Shown here: positions 1-7,743 of the stretch, one piece after another
Layout: each line of letters opens with the position of its first letter
How positions within the stretch are numbered: position 1 is the first letter of the stretch
DNA from: Aquitalea pelogenes
GTDB lineage: Bacteria; Pseudomonadota; Gammaproteobacteria; Burkholderiales; Chromobacteriaceae
Length of the DNA stretch: 64,000 nt
NCBI RefSeq assembly: GCF_001515305.1
Contig: NZ_LNQV01000015.1
Location: 1 to 64,000, forward strand
Direction: 5' to 3'
The notes under the pieces: model-generated
Told to the model about the DNA's origin: nothing
The model's database searches: none
The model's input: only the letters and a program-made list of their open reading frames with translations
Program-made: the position numbers and the translations under genes

Positions 1-411
1 TCCACCCGGATGCCGCAGCGCGGCCATTGACCGCCCAGCGTTGCCAGCGCGCCAGCACGGCGGGGTCACGCGTCAGGCTGAGCAAGCCGGTGCGCCGGAA
101 GCCCAGGTCGGTATCCAGCTGTTGCTGCCATGTGTCCCATAGCGACAGGCTGTGCACGATCAGGGGCAGCTCACGCCGGTCGCGCCCTTGCTGGCGCACC
201 CAGCCCCAGTTGCGGCTGGATTGCTCGGCCGCCACCAGGCCCTTTTCCAGCAAGGCCACTTTCAGGCCACGCCGGACCAGATGCAGGGCTGCACTCACCC
301 CCACCACACCGGCACGATGATGACTACATCGGCACTGGCGGGAAGCGGGTCGTTTTCTTCCACCCAGCTGAAAGGTTGGCGCAGGATGTCTGCAAAGGGT
401 TGTGACTTCAT
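1..411 (-). pseudogene. FAD-dependent oxidoreductase (DadA/glycine-oxidase type), N-terminal part, frameshifted as sequenced
   Basis: The gene enters at the left edge and only its N-terminal part is present. From the ATG at 409-411 the protein begins MKSQPFADILRQPFSW and runs into ADVVII, where the expected dinucleotide-binding motif GAGVVG follows only after a one-base shift near 315. Past the shift the frame stays open to position 1 and reads a typical FAD-enzyme start (GVSAALHLVRRGLKVALLEKG, then SSRNWGWVRQQGRD). Members of this family oxidise the amine of amino acids or opines at the membrane. It is divergent from an amino acid binding protein gene, which suggests a shared substrate. The shift is repaired by adding one G (coding strand), so a sequence error is likelier than a dead gene. 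Confidence 0.75.
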
Positions 412-718
412 GTTATCTGCCCCCTTGATTCGGTAATAAGGCGACCGGCCTGCATGTAGATGGCACGGTCGCATAATTGCTTTCATCATGCAGACCGCCA
501 TTTCAATCACCTTGCATCGCACACCCAGGCGTTCAGGCTGGTCCCGATAAAACACCTGAAACGGGCAGATATTACCCATGCAGTTCGCAAATCTTTATTC
601 ACTTTTCTGATAAACATTGAGGAAATTCTTGTTTATTGAGAATAAGCCCGGCTTGTTATAGTCCACCCATACCGCCGGATGGCGGGATGACAAACAAAAC
701 AACAGCCAGGAGTACATT
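412..718. other. Intergenic region between divergent oxidoreductase and ABC binding-protein genes
   Basis: This 307-base stretch holds no convincing gene. It is AT-richer than its surroundings from about 590 to 660 and must contain the divergent promoters. A possible promoter for the binding protein is TTGAGA at 636-641 with TATAGT at 657-662, but the 15-base spacing is short. A ribosome binding site (AGGAGT, 708-713) precedes the GTG start at 719. Confidence 0.4.
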
Positions 719-1477
719 GTGAAACGATTTGCCATTGCCGCCCTGCTCGCCTCCATTCTGCCGGGCCTTGCCGCCGCCGAAGACCTGGCTAAGATCAAAT
801 CCGCCGGTGTGATTCGTGTGGGTACCGAAGGCACTTACGCCCCGTTTACCTATCACGATGCCAGCGGCAAGCTGGTGGGTTTTGATGTGGAAATTGCCCA
901 GGCCGTAGCCGCCAAGCTGGGCGTGAAAGCCGAATTCATCGAAGGCAAATGGGACGGCCTGATTGCCGGCCTGGATGCCAACCGTTACGACGCTGTGGCC
1001 AACGAAGTGTCGATTACCGAAGCCCGCAAGGCCAAGTACGACTTCTCCAACGCCTATATCGCCTCCAAGGCCGCGCTGATCGTGAATGGCAACAGCCCGA
1101 TCAAGACCTTTGCCGACCTCAAGGGCAAGAAGTCCGCCAACACCCTGACCAGCAACTTCGGCAAGCTGGCACAATCCTTCGGTGCAGAAGTCGTGCCGGT
1201 ACAAGGCTTTAACGATTCGCTGGAGCTGCTGGCTTCCGGCCGCGTGGATGCCACCATCAACGACAGCCTGTCCTTCCTGGATTACAAGAAGCACCAGCCC
1301 AACTCCAAACTGCGCATTGCCGCCACCGAAAAGGACGCTGACTTCTCCGGCATCATTTTCCGCAAGGGCAACCCGCAGCTGCAGGCCGCCATCAACAAGG
1401 CACTGGCTGACATCAAGGCCGATGGCAGCTATCAGAAAATTTCCTTCAAGTACTTTGGCGAAGACGTGTCGCACTAA
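719..1477 (+). CDS. Polar amino acid ABC transporter periplasmic binding protein (SBP_bac_3, TcyJ/FliY-like)
   Basis: A 252-residue periplasmic solute-binding protein. It has a cleavable signal peptide (MKRFAIAALLASILPGLAAA, cut before EDLAKIK) and the family features VGTEGTYAPFTY near residue 37, GFDVEIAQAVAAKLG, and the C-terminal KYFGEDVS. The fold delivers a polar amino acid to a membrane ABC permease. The closest match I recall is the cystine-binding protein TcyJ, but the substrate is not certain. The GTG start at 719 is chosen because AGGAGT lies at 708-713 and the signal peptide begins there. Permease and ATPase genes follow downstream, separated by a structured repeat at 1530-1677. 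Confidence 0.9.
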   Translation: MKRFAIAALLASILPGLAAAEDLAKIKSAGVIRVGTEGTYAPFTYHDASGKLVGFDVEIAQAVAAKLGVKAEFIEGKWDGLIAGLDANRYDAVANEVSITEARKAKYDFSNAYIASKAALIVNGNSPIKTFADLKGKKSANTLTSNFGKLAQSFGAEVVPVQGFNDSLELLASGRVDATINDSLSFLDYKKHQPNSKLRIAATEKDADFSGIIFRKGNPQLQAAINKALADIKADGSYQKISFKYFGEDVSH

Positions 1478-1529
1478 GCGCATCCCGCCCCGGACTTGCC
1501 AGCTTGCCCCGTCCTGCGGGGCAGCAGGC

Positions 1530-1677
1530 TGCGGACAAAGTGATTAGGTACGGTTTCACTGGACCCGGCAAAGCCGGGCCTTTCGACCAAGTCATGACTT
1601 CCGCAGCTTTCCAGTCAATTCCCTATCCCCCGCCCTTTCCCTGAAAGGGAGCCTCGCCTTCCTTTCAGAAGGCGAGA
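1530..1677 (+). repeat. Structured intergenic repeat, copy 1
   Basis: About 148 bases that recur, in the same orientation, at 3256-3407. The copy contains three perfect hairpins: CCCGGC/GCCGGG (1564-1569 with 1573-1578), CCCTTTC/GAAAGGG (1633-1639 with 1643-1649) and CTCGCCTTC/GAAGGCGAG (1653-1661 with 1668-1676). The last is followed by GTTTT-type sequence and could end transcription of the binding-protein gene. No reading frame explains the conservation. Confidence 0.85.
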
Positions 1678-1756
1678 GGGTTTTGTCAAAATCTGCCGCC
1701 CCGTTCTACGGGGCAATTTTGTTGGCACAACACGATAACAATAATGGAGTCGGCAC

Positions 1757-2435
1757 ATGCCTGAATGGTTGAAACTGATGGTGGAATCACTGCCGCCGCT
1801 GCTGTATGCAGGGCTGGTATTCACCGTACCGCTTACCCTGCTGTCCTTTGCCTTTGGCCTGTCACTGGGCTTTGTCACCGCGCTGGTGCGGCTGTATGGC
1901 CCCAGGCCACTGGCGGACGGCTTCCGCTTTTATGTGTGGCTGATCCGCGGCACGCCCTTGCTGGTGCAGCTGTTCCTGATTTTTTACGGCCTGCCCAAGG
2001 CCGCATCGTGTTCGACCCGCTGCCGGCAGCCGTCATCGGCTTTTCGCTGAATGTGGGGGCCTATACTTCGGAAGTCATCCGCGCGCCCTGCTGGCGGTAC
2101 CGCGCGGCCAGTGGGAAGCCGCCTATTCCATCGGCCTGACCTGGGCCCAGGCCATGCGCCGCACCATTTTGCCGCAGGCCAGCCGCGTGGCCGTGCCGCC
2201 CCTGGCCAATACCTTTATTTCGCTGATCAAGGACACCTCGCTGGCTGCGGTGCTGACCGTGCCGGAAATCTTCCAGGCCGCGCAGCGCATTGCCTCGGTC
2301 ACTTATGAACCGCTGATCCTGTATACCGAAACCGCGCTGATCTACCTGGTGTTCAGCTCCGTGCTATCCGCCGGCCAGCAAAAGCTGGAAGCCCGCTTTG
2401 GCCAGCACCTGCACCAGGCCCAGGAGACGAAATGA
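1757..2435 (+). pseudogene. Polar amino acid ABC transporter permease, two frameshifts as sequenced
   Basis: A HisMQ/TcyL-type inner-membrane permease of about 225 residues. The ATG at 1757 follows GGAG at 1746-1749. Frame one carries the N-terminal membrane segments and the RGTPLLVQLFLIFYGLPK loop, frame two reads IVFDPLPAAVIGFSLNVGAY, and frame three reads LLAVPRGQWEAAYSIGLTWA followed by the EAA loop region and the last helices. Adding one G near 2003 and one G near 2085 restores a single frame that aligns with the family throughout. The stop overlaps the ATPase start (ATGA, 2432-2435), so the pair is translationally coupled. I infer sequencing deletions, since every conserved block is intact. 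Confidence 0.85.
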
Positions 2436-3196
2436 TTCAACTGCACAATATCGACAAGCATTTTGGCAGCCAGCATGTGCTCAAGGATGTTTCGCTGCAT
2501 GTGCCGCCCGGCCAGGTGACGGCGCTGATCGGCCCGTCCGGCAGCGGCAAGAGCACCCTGCTGCGCTGCATCAACCTGCTGGAAACCCCCAGCGCCGGGC
2601 AGATTACCCTGGGCGATGCCAGCCTGCAGTTTGGCCATGGCCATGCCCAGCCGGGCCGTCAGGACATTCATCGCCTGCGCCTGCAAACCGGCATGGTGTT
2701 CCAGAACTTCCAGCTGTTTCCGCACCGCACCGCGCTGGAAAACGTGATGGAAGGCCTGCTGGTGGTAAAGAAATGGCCGCGCGCCCAGGCCGAGGCCCGT
2801 GCCCGCGAACTGCTGCAACAAGTGGGCATGGCGCACAAGGCGGATGCCTGGCCCGGCACCCTGTCCGGCGGCCAGCAGCAACGGGTGGCCATCGCCCGCG
2901 CACTGGCCCAGTCCCCCGGCCTGCTGCTGTGTGACGAACCCACCTCGGCACTGGACCCGGAGCTGGCCAGCGAAGTGGTGGCCGTGCTGCGCGAACTGGC
3001 CGCCAACAAGATGACCATGCTGATTGCCACCCACGACCTGCGACTGGCAGCCACGCTGGCCGACACCGTGGTGTTTCTGGAAGATGGCCGCATCGTGGAG
3101 CAAGGCAGCAGCCGCCAGCTGTTTTTGCAACCGCAAAATCCGCGTACCGCCAGCTATGTGTCCACGCTGAAGGAAGGCCTGCCGGAAGACTGGTAA
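2432..3196 (+). CDS. Polar amino acid ABC transporter ATP-binding protein (GlnQ/TcyN family)
   Basis: A 254-residue cytoplasmic ATPase that powers uptake by the permease just upstream, whose stop codon it overlaps by four bases. The Walker A motif GPSGSGKST spans residues 34-42, the Q-loop is in FQNFQLFPH, the signature is LSGGQQQR and Walker B is LLLCDEP, followed by the H-loop ATHD. The length is usual for the family. A stretch rich in Gly, His and Gln between Walker A and the Q-loop (QFGHGHAQPGRQD) is typical of the TcyN/GlnQ subgroup. A terminator hairpin follows at 3223-3257. Confidence 0.93.
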   Translation: MIQLHNIDKHFGSQHVLKDVSLHVPPGQVTALIGPSGSGKSTLLRCINLLETPSAGQITLGDASLQFGHGHAQPGRQDIHRLRLQTGMVFQNFQLFPHRTALENVMEGLLVVKKWPRAQAEARARELLQQVGMAHKADAWPGTLSGGQQQRVAIARALAQSPGLLLCDEPTSALDPELASEVVAVLRELAANKMTMLIATHDLRLAATLADTVVFLEDGRIVEQGSSRQLFLQPQNPRTASYVSTLKEGLPEDW

Positions 3197-3222
3197 GACC
3201 TGGCACCGCAGGTAAACAAGAC

Positions 3223-3257
3223 AAAGGCGTCCGCCATGAGGGGGGACGCCTTTCTTG
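3223..3257 (+). terminator. Rho-independent terminator after the amino acid ABC operon
   Basis: AAAGGCGTCC (3223-3232) pairs with GGACGCCTTT (3244-3253) around an 11-base loop. The T-rich right arm ends the operon 26 bases after the ATPase stop. Confidence 0.75.
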
Positions 3258-3407
3258 CGGCTGACCAAGTGATTTGGTGCGCTTGCACTGGACCCGGCAA
3301 AGCCGGGCCTTTCGACTACGTTATTACTTCCGCAGCCTTCCCGTCTATTCCCTATCCCCCGCCCTTTCCCTGAAAGGGAGCCTCGCTTTCTGTCCAGAAA
3401 GCGAGAA
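3256..3407 (+). repeat. Structured intergenic repeat, copy 2
   Basis: Second copy of the element at 1530-1677, highly similar over its whole length. The first two hairpins are identical in sequence. The third reads CTCGCTTTC/GAAAGCGAG (3382-3390 with 3397-3405): one C-G pair of copy 1 is replaced by a T-A pair, so the stem is preserved while the sequence differs. The copy sits between the convergent ABC ATPase and metQ-like genes. Confidence 0.85.
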
Positions 3408-3435
3408 GAGCCTGGCTGGCATCAGGACGCCGGGT

Positions 3436-4215
3436 TCAGAACACCGGCACCACCGCACCCTGATAACGCTGGTCGATGAACTGGCGCACATCGTCGGTGG
3501 ACAGCGCCGCCACCAGTTTTTTCAGTGCCGGGCTGCTGCGGTTATCCTCGCGCGACACGATGATATTGGCGTAAGGCGACTGGCTGCCTTCGCTGAACAG
3601 CGCATCACGCTTGGGTTTCAGCCCGCCTTGCAGAGCGTAGTTGGTATTGATCAGCGCAATGTCCACCTGGTCCAGCACGCGTGGCAGGGTGGCGGCTTCC
3701 AGTTCCTTGATCTTGAAATGGTGCGGGTTGCTGCTGATGTCACGCGCCCCGGACAGGATATTGGCCGGGTCCTTCAGGCTGATCAGGCCCTGCTTGTGCA
3801 GCAGAAGCAAGGCGCGGCCGGTATTGGATGGGTCGTTGGGAATGGCGATGGTGGCACCGTCCGGCAGCTCGCTGGTCTTGTGGTACTTGTGCGAGTACGC
3901 GCCGAACGGCTCCACATGGATGGCCGCCACGCTGACCAGCCGGGTGCCCTTGGACTTGTTGAAGCTATCCAGGAAAGGCTGGTGCTGGAAGTAGTTGGCA
4001 TCGATTTCCTTGCCAGCCACTGCCAGGTTTTCCTGCAGGCCATTGCTGAACACCTTGACCTTCAGATCAATGCCTTGCTTGGCCAGCGCCGGTTTTACAT
4101 GCTCCAGGATCTCGGCGTGCGGTACGGCTTCGGCACCGATGGTCAGCACTTCAGCGTGTGCGGTGAGGCTGGTGGCCAGGCCGAACAGTGCCAGCCAGAG
4201 GGTTGCGCGTTTCAT
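3436..4215 (-). CDS. MetQ/NlpA-family periplasmic binding protein (orphan)
   Basis: A 259-residue binding protein of the NlpA family, which carries D/L-methionine or related ligands to MetNI transporters. It has a signal peptide (MKRATLWLALFGLATSLTAHA, cut before EVLTIG) but no lipobox cysteine, so it should be soluble rather than a lipoprotein. Family blocks are visible: GAEAVPHAEILE, NYFQHQPFLDSFN, IAIPNDPSNTGRAL and LPRVLDQVDIALINTNYA. No metN or metI lies nearby. Its start overlaps the stop of the 2-oxoglutarate oxygenase gene (ATGA), so the two are one coupled transcription unit. The ligand may be a sulfur amino acid relative, but this is inference. Confidence 0.88.
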   Translation of the reverse strand: MKRATLWLALFGLATSLTAHAEVLTIGAEAVPHAEILEHVKPALAKQGIDLKVKVFSNGLQENLAVAGKEIDANYFQHQPFLDSFNKSKGTRLVSVAAIHVEPFGAYSHKYHKTSELPDGATIAIPNDPSNTGRALLLLHKQGLISLKDPANILSGARDISSNPHHFKIKELEAATLPRVLDQVDIALINTNYALQGGLKPKRDALFSEGSQSPYANIIVSREDNRSSPALKKLVAALSTDDVRQFIDQRYQGAVVPVF

Positions 4216-5273
4216 GCATATTCTCCTGCGGAGGTGGGAAGGGAAGCTGCCTGCAATGCTTGCGGGGAAAGCAGGTCGGCATGGTGCCGGACGGCTACCT
4301 TGGGATGGGAGCGCAGCCGTCCTTTGAGATAATTGTCACCAATACGGTAAAACAGCGGGTTGTCCGGGTCGGCTTCCGGGCCGCGTGCTTCGGCGGCCAG
4401 CGGTGCCGGCAATTGCAGCAGCGGAATGGTGGCATCCAGCCGCGGGCCGAGGAAAAAGGCCACCGACAAGCGGTCCTTGCCTTCTGGTGGGCTCAGCACG
4501 CGATGCACATTGGCCCGCAGATAGCCGTCGGACGCCATTTCCAGCGATTCACCGATATTGACGATGAAACTGCCCGGCAATGACGGCGCATCAATCCAGC
4601 CCTGCTCGGTTTCCACTTGCAGGCCGTCCTGGCTATCGTCTTGCAGCAACAGGGTGAGGAAGCCGCCGTCCTTGTGCGGCCCCACGCCCTGCCCGGCTGC
4701 GCCTTGCCGGCTGCCCGGATAACGGATGATTTTCAGATGCTCAACCGGAGCTTCGACAAAGGCATCGTCGAAAATGTCGACCGGCTGCTGCAGGGCTTCG
4801 GCAAAGGCACGCAACAGGCGGATGGAAAGGCGGGTGGTTTCCTGCTGCCAGTCCAGCAGCACCGGCTTGAGTTGCGGCAAGGCTATCGGCCATTGATTGG
4901 GGCCTTGCAGACGCCACCACGGGCCCTGTGCTGCGAGGTCGGACCGCGGGGGGCGCTCGGCGCCGATATCCAGTTGTTCGCGCCAGTCGGCAGCGCCGCG
5001 GGTGCGTTCTTCACCGGCACGGGTATAGCCACGGAAATGCGGCGAGTTTTCCATGTCGATGGCCAGCTTGTCGGCTTCCGGCAGGGTAAAGAATGCGCGA
5101 GCGGCCTGGCGCAGTGCCGTCACCTTGTCAGCGGCGATACCATGGCCGACCAGATAAAAGAAACCGTGGTCGCGTGCTGCGCCACGCAGTTGTTGCAGCA
5201 GTTGCTGGCGTTGTTCGGGACTGCCATCGAGCAGGCTGAAATCGATGACAGGCAAGGCAAGAGGGCTTGGCAT
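4212..5273 (-). CDS. 2-oxoglutarate/Fe(II) dioxygenase, isopenicillin N synthase-like
   Basis: A 353-residue cytoplasmic non-haem iron oxygenase. The N-terminal DIOX_N domain starts at once (LPVIDFSLLDG). The iron-binding triad is seen as HKD in GPHKDGGFLTLLLQDD and the distal His in NVHRVLSP. The 2-oxoglutarate-binding arginine is in RLSVAFF. The ATG at 5271-5273 is chosen because GGAG lies six bases upstream and the domain begins within ten residues; the frame is open to 5348. The substrate is unknown. It is followed, with a four-base overlap, by the orphan MetQ-like gene, which suggests the oxygenase acts on the ligand that protein imports. A 13-base near-palindrome lies 53 bases upstream. 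Confidence 0.85.
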   Translation of the reverse strand: MPSPLALPVIDFSLLDGSPEQRQQLLQQLRGAARDHGFFYLVGHGIAADKVTALRQAARAFFTLPEADKLAIDMENSPHFRGYTRAGEERTRGAADWREQLDIGAERPPRSDLAAQGPWWRLQGPNQWPIALPQLKPVLLDWQQETTRLSIRLLRAFAEALQQPVDIFDDAFVEAPVEHLKIIRYPGSRQGAAGQGVGPHKDGGFLTLLLQDDSQDGLQVETEQGWIDAPSLPGSFIVNIGESLEMASDGYLRANVHRVLSPPEGKDRLSVAFFLGPRLDATIPLLQLPAPLAAEARGPEADPDNPLFYRIGDNYLKGRLRSHPKVAVRHHADLLSPQALQAASLPTSAGEYA

Positions 5274-5325
5274 GACAACTCCGTAAAGCGGCACGTCCGG
5301 GTGCCGGGAAGCTTCACGATATGTC

Positions 5326-5338
5326 ATGCCAATGGTAT
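5326..5338. promoter_or_regulatory. Near-palindromic site, candidate operator (copy 1)
   Basis: ATGCCAATGGTAT lies upstream of the oxygenase-metQ unit. Almost the same sequence, ATACCAATGGCAT, lies at 29745-29757 in front of the trans-sulfuration enzyme gene. Both fit AT-R-CCAATGG-Y-AT, a dyad about the size of a LysR-type or similar operator. A shared regulator of sulfur amino acid genes is inference. Confidence 0.35.
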
Positions 5339-5507
5339 TGCGAACCAAGAAAAACTGATTTGAATATCAAGCTGCCAGCGCAGCTGACAAGGGTGTTACC
5401 TGCCTGAAAAACGGCGTGCCGGTGCCGCCCGGACAAGCAGGAAAATGGTGGCGCAAGGCCGCAATGCGGTGTTGTCTGCGCCAAACCGTGACCGTGACAG
5501 CCTGCCC

Positions 5508-6263
5508 TCAGGCTGCCTCGACACTGCCGCCCAGATAGAACTGGTGTACGTCTTCACGCGCAGCCAGCTCGGCCGAACTACCCGACAATGCCACATGGCC
5601 GTTTTCCAGCAGATAGGCCTGATGGCTGTAGTGCAGGGCCAGGTTGGCGTTCTGTTCGGCCAGCAGGAAGCTCACCCCTTCCTGCCGGTTCAGCGCCTGC
5701 AGTATCTCGAAGATCTCCTCGACGATTTTCGGTGCCAGCCCCATGGAGGGCTCATCCAGCAACACCAGCCGTGGTGCGGCCATCAGTGCGCGGCCAATGG
5801 CCACCATCTGTTGCTCGCCACCCGAGGTATAGCCCGCTTGTGAGCGGCGGCGCTCTTTCAGCCGCGGGAAATACTGGTAAATGCGTTCCAGGTCCTGCTG
5901 CAAGGCAGCACGGCTGGGCTTGCGCACGAAGGCACCGGTCAGCAGGTTTTCTTCCACGCTCAGGTGGGCAAAGCAATGCCGCCCTTCCAGCACCTGCACC
6001 AGCCCGCGCTGCACCAGCTCATGCGGCGCAGTATGGCTGACATCCTGCCCGGCATAGACAATGCGCCCTTGCTGCAGGCAGCCGCGCTCGGCCGCTACCA
6101 GGCCGGCAATGGCCTTGAGGGTGCTGCTCTTGCCTGCCCCATTGGCACCCAGCAAGGCCACGATCTGCCCCTCGTCCACCTGCAAGGAAACACTGCCCAC
6201 GGCCAGAATGGCCTGGTTGTACACCACCTGAATGCCTTCCACCTGTAGTAAGGGCTGGCTCAT
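5508..6263 (-). CDS. livF: Branched-chain-type ABC transporter ATP-binding protein LivF
   Basis: A 251-residue ATPase of the LivF group, one of two ATPases for the hydrophobic-amino-acid-type transporter encoded upstream. Walker A is GANGAGKSS, the signature is TSGGEQQM, Walker B is LVLLDEPSMGL and the H-loop lies in SFLLAEQN. It is the last gene of a long minus-strand unit that starts at msuE. A terminator hairpin (6299-6327) separates it from the binding-protein gene, so it may be made in smaller amount than the genes before it. Substrate class cannot be read from this subunit. Confidence 0.93.
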   Translation of the reverse strand: MSQPLLQVEGIQVVYNQAILAVGSVSLQVDEGQIVALLGANGAGKSSTLKAIAGLVAAERGCLQQGRIVYAGQDVSHTAPHELVQRGLVQVLEGRHCFAHLSVEENLLTGAFVRKPSRAALQQDLERIYQYFPRLKERRRSQAGYTSGGEQQMVAIGRALMAAPRLVLLDEPSMGLAPKIVEEIFEILQALNRQEGVSFLLAEQNANLALHYSHQAYLLENGHVALSGSSAELAAREDVHQFYLGGSVEAA

Positions 6264-6298
6264 GATTCAACTCCGCAATCCGTCAAAAACCGGGTGAC

Positions 6299-6327
6299 AA
6301 AAACCCGGTGCAGCAAGCCGCACCGGG
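6299..6327 (-). terminator. Hairpin with T-run between binding-protein gene and livF
   Basis: Read on the minus strand, CCCGGTGC pairs with GCACCGGG around an eight-base loop and is followed by five Ts. It has the form of a full rho-independent terminator but lies inside the transporter operon, so it probably attenuates livF or protects the upstream mRNA end. Confidence 0.75.
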
Positions 6328-6346
6328 CGTGGACGGGCTCAGGCCA

Positions 6347-7681
6347 TCACGATTCCTTGCTGCAATCGCGCGGGGTGATGCCCTTTTCCTTGGCGTACTT
6401 GTGCGAGGAGTCCTCGATGATGGGGCGCAGCAGCTTGCGGTCGGCCTGTACCCACGGCGAAATCACCTTCCACTGCTGGCCGTCCCACTGCTGGAAGCGC
6501 ACCGCACCGCCGCCTTCGTGGTCGGCGCAACTCAGTTGCAAGGGTTGCAACAAGCCCAGCGCGCCCACTTCCTTCAGCCGCTTGTCGTCAAAGTGCAGGT
6601 GCTCGAAGCCCCAGCGCACCTGCTCGCCGGTCAGCGGTTTCTTGCCGAACTTGGCCTGCGCCAGGCGCACGGCTTCCACGTTCAGGATGCCGTTGACCAC
6701 ACCCAGGTTGTAGTACACCGTGCCAAAGCGCTTGGCGTCCGCCAGATTGCCCTTGCCGGCATCCAGCACGGTTTTCTTGATGCCTTGCAGCACCGGGAAC
6801 TGGGTGCCGGACGGGTGGGTGGTGATGGAGATGAAGCCCTTGGCGGCGGCACCGGCCGGGGCGGCGTCTTCTTCCGAGTTGCTCCAGATATTCCCGATGA
6901 TGTGGTCAGCCGGATAACCGGTTTTCTGGGCGGTTTTCAGTGCCACCGGGTTCATCACGCCCCAGCCGCGCAGAATCACCCAGTCCGGTTTTTGCTGGCG
7001 GATGGTCAGCCATTGCGATTGCTGCTCGTTACCCGGATGCGGCACTTCCAGCGACACCAGCTGGAAGCCGTATTTCTTCGACAGCAGCTCCAGGATGGGG
7101 TTGGTTTCCTTGCCATAGGGCGAGCCGTGGTAGAGCACGGCAATCTTCTTGCCCTTCAGCTTGGCAAGGCCGCCGGATTTCTGGCCGATGTAGTTGATGA
7201 TGGCCGACACCTCGGAATACGGGTTCAGCTGCAACGGGAATACATAGGGAAACACGCTGCCGTCGGTGGAGTCGGTACGGCCGTGGTTGATGGTGATCAG
7301 CGGCAGCTTGTCGGCGGTGGAGCGCTCCAGCGTGGCATAGGCAATGCCCACCGACAGCGGGTTGGTAGCAGCAGCCGGTGCGCCGTTCAGGCCTTTTTTC
7401 AGGCGCTCGTAGCACTCCACCCCTTTTTCCACCACGTATTCGGTTTCGCACTCGCTCCAGGTGAGCTTGACGCCGTTGACGCCGCCTTCCTTGAGATTCA
7501 CGTACTGCAGGTAATCAATAAAGCCGCCGAAAAAGCCGGTGCCGCCAGCCGCATACGGCCCCACGCGGTAGCTTTGCAGCGGGAAATACTGCTCGCCGCC
7601 TGCCTGTGCCGTGGCCGATGCTGCCGCCAGGCCCAATGCCAGTACGACCGCCCCTTTCAGTGTGTGCAGATGATTTTTCAT
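6347..7681 (-). CDS. Branched-chain-type ABC transporter periplasmic binding protein (Peripla_BP_6)
   Basis: A 444-residue periplasmic binding protein of the Leu/Ile/Val-binding class. The ATG at 7679-7681 has AGGGAG upstream and starts a clear signal peptide (MKNHLHTLKGAVVLALGLAAASATAQA). The mature protein reads FGGFIDYLQYVNLKEGGVNG and later KGKKIAVLYHGSPYGKE, as in binding proteins whose genes sit beside an AMP-ligase-like gene and livFGHM. In related clusters the ligand is often an aromatic or other organic acid rather than an amino acid. Here the operon begins with msuE-sfnG, so a sulfur compound is plausible but unproven. Confidence 0.88.
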   Translation of the reverse strand: MKNHLHTLKGAVVLALGLAAASATAQAGGEQYFPLQSYRVGPYAAGGTGFFGGFIDYLQYVNLKEGGVNGVKLTWSECETEYVVEKGVECYERLKKGLNGAPAAATNPLSVGIAYATLERSTADKLPLITINHGRTDSTDGSVFPYVFPLQLNPYSEVSAIINYIGQKSGGLAKLKGKKIAVLYHGSPYGKETNPILELLSKKYGFQLVSLEVPHPGNEQQSQWLTIRQQKPDWVILRGWGVMNPVALKTAQKTGYPADHIIGNIWSNSEEDAAPAGAAAKGFISITTHPSGTQFPVLQGIKKTVLDAGKGNLADAKRFGTVYYNLGVVNGILNVEAVRLAQAKFGKKPLTGEQVRWGFEHLHFDDKRLKEVGALGLLQPLQLSCADHEGGGAVRFQQWDGQQWKVISPWVQADRKLLRPIIEDSSHKYAKEKGITPRDCSKES

Positions 7682-7743
7682 TATGGGTAAACTCCCTGGT
7701 TCAGTAGACAAAACTGCTAACGGAAACAACAAGACAAAAACGC

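Noticed and set aside
656..1483. Long minus-strand open frame opposite the first binding-protein gene
   Set aside because: It mirrors the real gene, has Gly/Val-rich antisense composition and no recognised family.
3274..4332. 352-residue plus-strand open frame
   Set aside because: It runs through the structured repeat and the antisense of metQ, and its composition is that of a shadow.
6308..7690. 460-residue plus-strand open frame opposite the Liv-type binding-protein gene
   Set aside because: Antisense shadow; the minus strand gives a clear periplasmic binding protein with a signal peptide.
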